DNA from: Propionibacteriaceae bacterium
Lineage (GTDB): Bacteria > Actinomycetota > Actinomycetes > Propionibacteriales > Propionibacteriaceae
Reading direction: 5' to 3'
Assembly: GCA_024636075.1 (NCBI GenBank)
Contig: JAGXHS010000067.1
Location: 1-8,755 of the forward strand
Length of the DNA: 8,755 nt
The notes beneath the pieces are model-generated. The model searched no databases and was not told the origin of the DNA. It saw only the letters and a program-made list of their open reading frames with translations. Positions within the stretch are counted from its first letter, which is position 1; each line of letters opens with the position of its first letter. A program made the position numbers and the translations under genes. Below are positions 6,110-8,755 of the stretch, one piece after another.

Positions 6110-6778
6110 GTGAAGTTGATGATCATTCGCCACGGACAGTCCGCCAACAATCTGCTGTTCCTCGAGAACGGCCACTACGAAGGCCGATCCAAGGATCCGG
6201 TGGTCACCGACGACGGTCTCCGACAGTCCGAGCTGTTGGCCCAGTTCGTCGCCGACGGGAATCTGCCGCAGCCAGAAGTGATCATCACCAGCCTCTTCGC
6301 CAGGGCTGTGCAGACGGCCATTCCGCTGGCCGATGCGCTCGATCTGCCGCTGAACTCTCGTGCGGACATCTTCGAGATCGGTGGCCCACGGATCGGCAGT
6401 GGCAGCAACGAACAACAGTGGGGCGGTGCCCCGGCCAGCGAGCTCCGGGCGATGACGCCACGGCTGGTGCTGCCCGATCAGGTGGACGAGGACGGCTGGT
6501 TCAAGGCCCGCTCCGACACCATGCAGGACGCCCAGGCGCGCTCGGATCGGGTGATCAGCGAGCTGCGTGAGCAATTCCCCGGCGACACCTGTGTCGCGTT
6601 GGTGTCCCACCAGAATTTCAGCCAGTGCTTGATGCGCACGATCCTCGGGCTCGGTGACGACGCACCGTACATTGTGCTGGACAACACCGCGTCCACGCTG
6701 GTCGAGTTCGACGACAGAACCAGAGTGCGTTGGACGAACCGCGCCGATCATCTACCCGACGACCTGGTCACCAACTGA
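6110..6778 (+). CDS. Histidine phosphatase superfamily protein (phosphoglycerate-mutase-like)
   Basis: A 222-residue soluble protein. It opens with the branch-defining RHG motif (MKLMIIRHGQSANN: Arg7, catalytic His8). Other family landmarks follow: SLFARAVQTA (61-70, phosphate-binding Arg65), an acidic residue in IFEIGGP (Glu89) as likely proton donor, and VALVSHQNF (162-170) holding the second catalytic histidine, His167. The usual context of that histidine is GHG; here it is SHQ. A loop of about 45 residues between Glu89 and His167, with NEQQWGG and DEDGWFKARSD, is typical of cofactor-independent mutase or broad phosphatase members. The substrate cannot be told. GTG at 6110 is chosen because the RHG motif must lie at the very N-terminus; a GGAGG exists but 16 bases upstream, too far to serve. 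It faces away from the lipoprotein gene and converges with the reductase gene. Confidence 0.88.
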   Translation: MKLMIIRHGQSANNLLFLENGHYEGRSKDPVVTDDGLRQSELLAQFVADGNLPQPEVIITSLFARAVQTAIPLADALDLPLNSRADIFEIGGPRIGSGSNEQQWGGAPASELRAMTPRLVLPDQVDEDGWFKARSDTMQDAQARSDRVISELREQFPGDTCVALVSHQNFSQCLMRTILGLGDDAPYIVLDNTASTLVEFDDRTRVRWTNRADHLPDDLVTN

Positions 6779-6849
6779 CCCCCGCCTCCTCACCGCCGGT
6801 GTGCCGCATTGACGCAGCACGACCTGGTTGTGGGTTGGCTGGCTGAGCA
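6779..6849. other. Short convergent intergenic gap
   Basis: The phosphatase and SDR genes end toward each other here. I find no hairpin with a U-run on either strand and no other signal in these 71 bases. Confidence 0.5.
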
Positions 6850-7692
6850 TCATCCGGCTTTCAAACCCGTGCTGCGTGTGACCAACGCATCGAAGGCGCG
6901 ATCCGGTAGCAGGGCGCGCAGTGCGATCAGTGGCCTGGCACCCAGTCCCACCGCATGGCGGATCTTCGGCTTCTCCGCGGTGACAGCTTTGAGGATGGCA
7001 TCAGCGACCACCTGCGGGTCGGAGAGCCGATCACCCTGGTACAAGTTGCGCATCTGGTCGGCGGCCCGGTCAGCCATCTTGCCGTAGGCACCGCCGCCTG
7101 AGGTCTTCTGCAGGTTGTCGGCCGCGATGGCGCCCCAATCTGTCTTGATGCCGCCCGGCTCGATGATGACTGTGTTGATGCCCATCGCTTGGGTTTCCAC
7201 TCGCAGACAGTCACTCAGCGCCTCCAGAGCGAACTTTGACGCGTGGTACCACCCGCCGAACCGGGTGTAGATCTTGCCCCCAACCGACGACATGTCCACG
7301 ATGGTGCCGCTGCGCTGCTGGCGCATCGTGGGCAGCACCAACTGGATCATCCTTGCCAGGCCGAAGATGTTCACGTCGAACTGACTCTGGGCCTCTTCGA
7401 GCGGCACGTCCTCGATCGCTCCGTAGGAGCCGTAACCGGCGTTGTTGACGAGCACGTCGATCCGGGATTCTGCTTCGAGAACGCTGTGGACGCACGCTGT
7501 GGCCGAGGCCTCGTCGGTGACGTCCAGCGCAATGAGCTTGATGCCGTGTGCTTCGATTGGCTTCATCTTCTCCAGTCGGCGAGCGCCGGCGTAGACGGTG
7601 AACCCTGCTTTGGCCAGCGTGATGGCGGTGTCTGAACCGATTCCGGAGGATCCTCCGGTGACCAAGGCGACCTTGGCTGTGTTGTCAGTCAT
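6850..7692 (-). CDS. Classical short-chain dehydrogenase/reductase (SDR)
   Basis: A 280-residue cytoplasmic NAD(P)-dependent oxidoreductase with a complete classical SDR motif set: the cofactor-binding TGGSSGIG (12-19), GARR after the second strand (36-39, the basic residues hinting at NADP preference), LDVTD (56-60), NNAG (83-86), Asn108 in the fourth helix, and the catalytic Ser136, Tyr149 and Lys153 (YHASK, with the normal 13-residue Ser-Tyr spacing), then EPGGIKTDW (178-186). The substrate is not predictable. The C-terminal tail after about 240 lacks the glycine-rich end of FabG-like members. The ATG at 7692 is preferred over a start 10 codons upstream because AAGGGA lies about 7 bases before it. 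The upstream RND gene runs the same way, 93 bases off, so co-transcription is possible but not shown. Confidence 0.93.
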   Translation of the reverse strand: MTDNTAKVALVTGGSSGIGSDTAITLAKAGFTVYAGARRLEKMKPIEAHGIKLIALDVTDEASATACVHSVLEAESRIDVLVNNAGYGSYGAIEDVPLEEAQSQFDVNIFGLARMIQLVLPTMRQQRSGTIVDMSSVGGKIYTRFGGWYHASKFALEALSDCLRVETQAMGINTVIIEPGGIKTDWGAIAADNLQKTSGGGAYGKMADRAADQMRNLYQGDRLSDPQVVADAILKAVTAEKPKIRHAVGLGARPLIALRALLPDRAFDALVTRSTGLKAG

Positions 7693-7720
7693 GTCTTTTC
7701 CCTTGTGTCGTACGGACCGC

Positions 7721-7762
7721 AAGCCTGGCGACTGGCGCCTGCGCGCGTCGCAGGGCAGGCTT
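7721..7762. terminator. Nested inverted repeat between the RND pump and SDR genes (possible terminator without U-tail)
   Basis: AAGCCTG (7721-7727) pairs with CAGGCTT (7756-7762). Directly inside, GCGAC (7728-7732) pairs with GTCGC (7747-7751), leaving a 4-base bulge on one arm and a 14-base GC-rich loop. It lies 24 bases past the RND stop codon, where a transcript end would be expected. Neither strand carries a U-run, so it could be an actinobacterial tailless terminator, a processing site or a regulatory structure for the SDR gene. Confidence 0.35.
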
Positions 7763-7785
7763 CATCCATTCAGGGCCAGGTCAGA

Positions 7786-8755
7786 TCACATGCCGCTCCT
7801 GTCAGCTCCGTAGCCACGCTTCCTGCGGAACTGTTCCAGCGCGGTGTACAACACCGGCACCAGCAGCAGGGTCAACATGGTGGAACTGAACAGACCACCG
7901 ATGGTCACGATGGCCAGCGGCTGCGAGATGAACGCCCCTCCCCCGGTGAGGGCGAAGGCCATCGGTGTCAGCGCGAAGATGGTTGCCAGTGCCGTCATCA
8001 CGATCGGTCGCAGACGGTGCCGGGCACCTTCGATCACGGCCACCCTGATCTCCAGCCCGCGGCGCCGGTACTGATTCACCAGGTCGATCAACACGATGGC
8101 GTTGGTGACGACGATGCCGACCAGCATCAACACACCGATGATCGCGGCCAGGCCGAGCGCAGTGTCACTGGCCAGCAACAACGCGATCGCACCAGTTGCG
8201 GCGAACGGAATCGACACCAACAGGATCAACGGCTGCAGCAGCGATTTGAAGGTGGCCACCAGCAACGCGTAGGTGATCGCGATCGCGATCGCGATCGCCA
8301 GACCCAACTGCTGGAACGACTCCTGCTGATCGGCAATGACACCACTGACCTCAGCCTTCGCGCCGTTGGGCAGCGTCAACTCGTCCAGTGCTGTGTTCAA
8401 ATCGGTGGTCAACTCGCCGAGGTCGTCCGTGGTGGGCGTTGCCGTGACCGAGGCGGATCGTTGACCGTCGATGCGGGTCAGGCTGGCCGGCTGCTCGGTC
8501 TCGGTGACCTTGGCAACGTCGCTGAGCGTCAACGGACCGTTCGCGCCGACTCCGATCGGCAGCGCCCTCAACTCCGCGAGGGTCGCAGGTGCGGTCCGGT
8601 TGCGCAGGATCACGTCGTGACCCAACCCGTCGAAGGTGACGTTGCCCAGATTCTGGCCGCGCAGTGCCGCAGCCAACAGCCCGCCCACCGCTGATTCACT
8701 GAAGCCGGCCCGGGTGGCCCCTGCGCGGTCCACCTGCACCACGACGGTGGGCACC
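7786..8755 (-). CDS. RND efflux transporter, AcrB/HAE1-like (C-terminal part, partial)
   Basis: About 322 C-terminal residues are visible; the start lies beyond the right edge. The visible part begins in the second periplasmic-type (here extracytoplasmic) loop, with the docking-like segment LPIGVGANGPLTLSDVAKV (about 65-83). It then has five membrane segments at about 151-170, 174-195, 200-226, 252-271 and 277-304, and a short basic tail. Family signatures include FKSLLQPLILLVSIPFAATGA, GIVVTNAIVLID (213-224) with a hydrophilic NQYRRRG helix end, and RLRPIVMTALATIFALTP (247-264). The whole protein should be about 1000 residues and pump drugs or lipids using the proton gradient; Gram-positive relatives include SwrC/YerP. 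No membrane fusion protein is seen in the window. The segment starting at residue 151 is encoded by a tandem hexamer repeat. Confidence 0.93.
   Translation of the reverse strand, partial: VPTVVVQVDRAGATRAGFSESAVGGLLAAALRGQNLGNVTFDGLGHDVILRNRTAPATLAELRALPIGVGANGPLTLSDVAKVTETEQPASLTRIDGQRSASVTATPTTDDLGELTTDLNTALDELTLPNGAKAEVSGVIADQQESFQQLGLAIAIAIAITYALLVATFKSLLQPLILLVSIPFAATGAIALLLASDTALGLAAIIGVLMLVGIVVTNAIVLIDLVNQYRRRGLEIRVAVIEGARHRLRPIVMTALATIFALTPMAFALTGGGAFISQPLAIVTIGGLFSSTMLTLLLVPVLYTALEQFRRKRGYGADRSGM
8275..8298. repeat. Four tandem copies of GATCGC within the RND gene
   Basis: Four perfect consecutive GATCGC units, encoding alternating Ala-Ile in the first visible membrane helix of the pump (AIAIAIAI, residues 153-160 of the visible part). 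Gain or loss of a unit would keep frame and change helix length by two residues. Confidence 0.85.

Noticed and set aside
5729..6751. Long minus-strand open frame (340 codons)
   Set aside because: It runs opposite the histidine phosphatase and into the lipoprotein gene; no motif is seen in it, and the plus-strand gene has a full motif set.
6766..6780. GGTCA-CCAAC-TGACC hairpin at the phosphatase stop codon as a terminator
   Set aside because: The stem is only 5 bp, includes the end of the coding sequence, and is followed by C-rich sequence with no U-run.
7693..7722. Ten-codon longer start of the SDR gene
   Set aside because: The extension covers the AAGGGA ribosome binding site of the inner ATG and puts the TGxxxGxG motif unusually far from the N-terminus.
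8275..8298. GCGATCGC units as HIP1-like cyanobacterial elements
   Set aside because: They form one tandem run explained by an Ala-Ile repeat in a membrane helix and are not dispersed; nothing else in the window suggests a cyanobacterium.
7705..8694. Long plus-strand open frame (329 codons)
   Set aside because: It is antisense to the RND gene. Its Gln/Asp/His/Arg-rich repeats are the mirror of hydrophobic membrane helices.

Overview
The window reads as ordinary chromosomal DNA of a high-GC Gram-positive bacterium (Actinomycetota). The signs are high-GC codon use, a Tad-type pilus assembly cluster with the actinobacterial gene set and order (SAF/RcpC-like, TadZ-like, TadA, TadB, TadC, then a small membrane protein), GTG starts that look leaderless, and a sequence matching the actinobacterial form of the DnaA box. 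Family or genus cannot be fixed from what is visible. There are no RNA genes, insertion sequences, CRISPR arrays or phage genes.

Left part (1-4843, all minus strand, transcribed right to left): a compact operon for a Tad (tight adherence) / type IVc pilus machine. In transcription order it holds a one-TM SAF-domain protein, a TadZ/CpaE-like ParA-family protein with a degenerate P-loop, the TadA/CpaF secretion ATPase, the inner-membrane platform proteins TadB and TadC, and the first 17 codons of a small hydrophobic protein that runs off the left edge (a Flp pilin or TadE-like protein would be expected there). The first five genes overlap one another by 1 to 8 bases, which implies translational coupling. 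TadA would power polymerisation on the TadB-TadC platform, TadZ would localise the machine, and the SAF protein would act at or outside the membrane. No secretin is present or expected in a monoderm. No prepilin peptidase is in the window.

Middle (4844-6109): a leader of about 330 bases holding a DnaA-box match, a TCACCC repeat cluster and a doubtful 90-codon reading frame that touches the first pilus gene. Then comes a minus-strand gene for a probable Tat-exported lipoprotein with M15/extensin-C-like zinc-peptidase motifs. Its start faces, across 145 bases, a plus-strand histidine phosphatase gene (6110-6778); both use GTG starts with -10-like hexamers very close upstream.

Right part (6850-8755, minus strand): a classical short-chain dehydrogenase/reductase, a 93-base gap with a nested inverted repeat, and the C-terminal part of an RND (AcrB/HAE1-type) efflux pump running off the right edge.

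No clearly undescribed system is evident. The points most worth a second look are the TadZ-like protein that has lost both P-loop lysines, the DnaA-box matches in tadB and in the pilus leader, the possible extra small gene at the head of the pilus operon, and the peptidase lipoprotein just upstream of the pilus genes.
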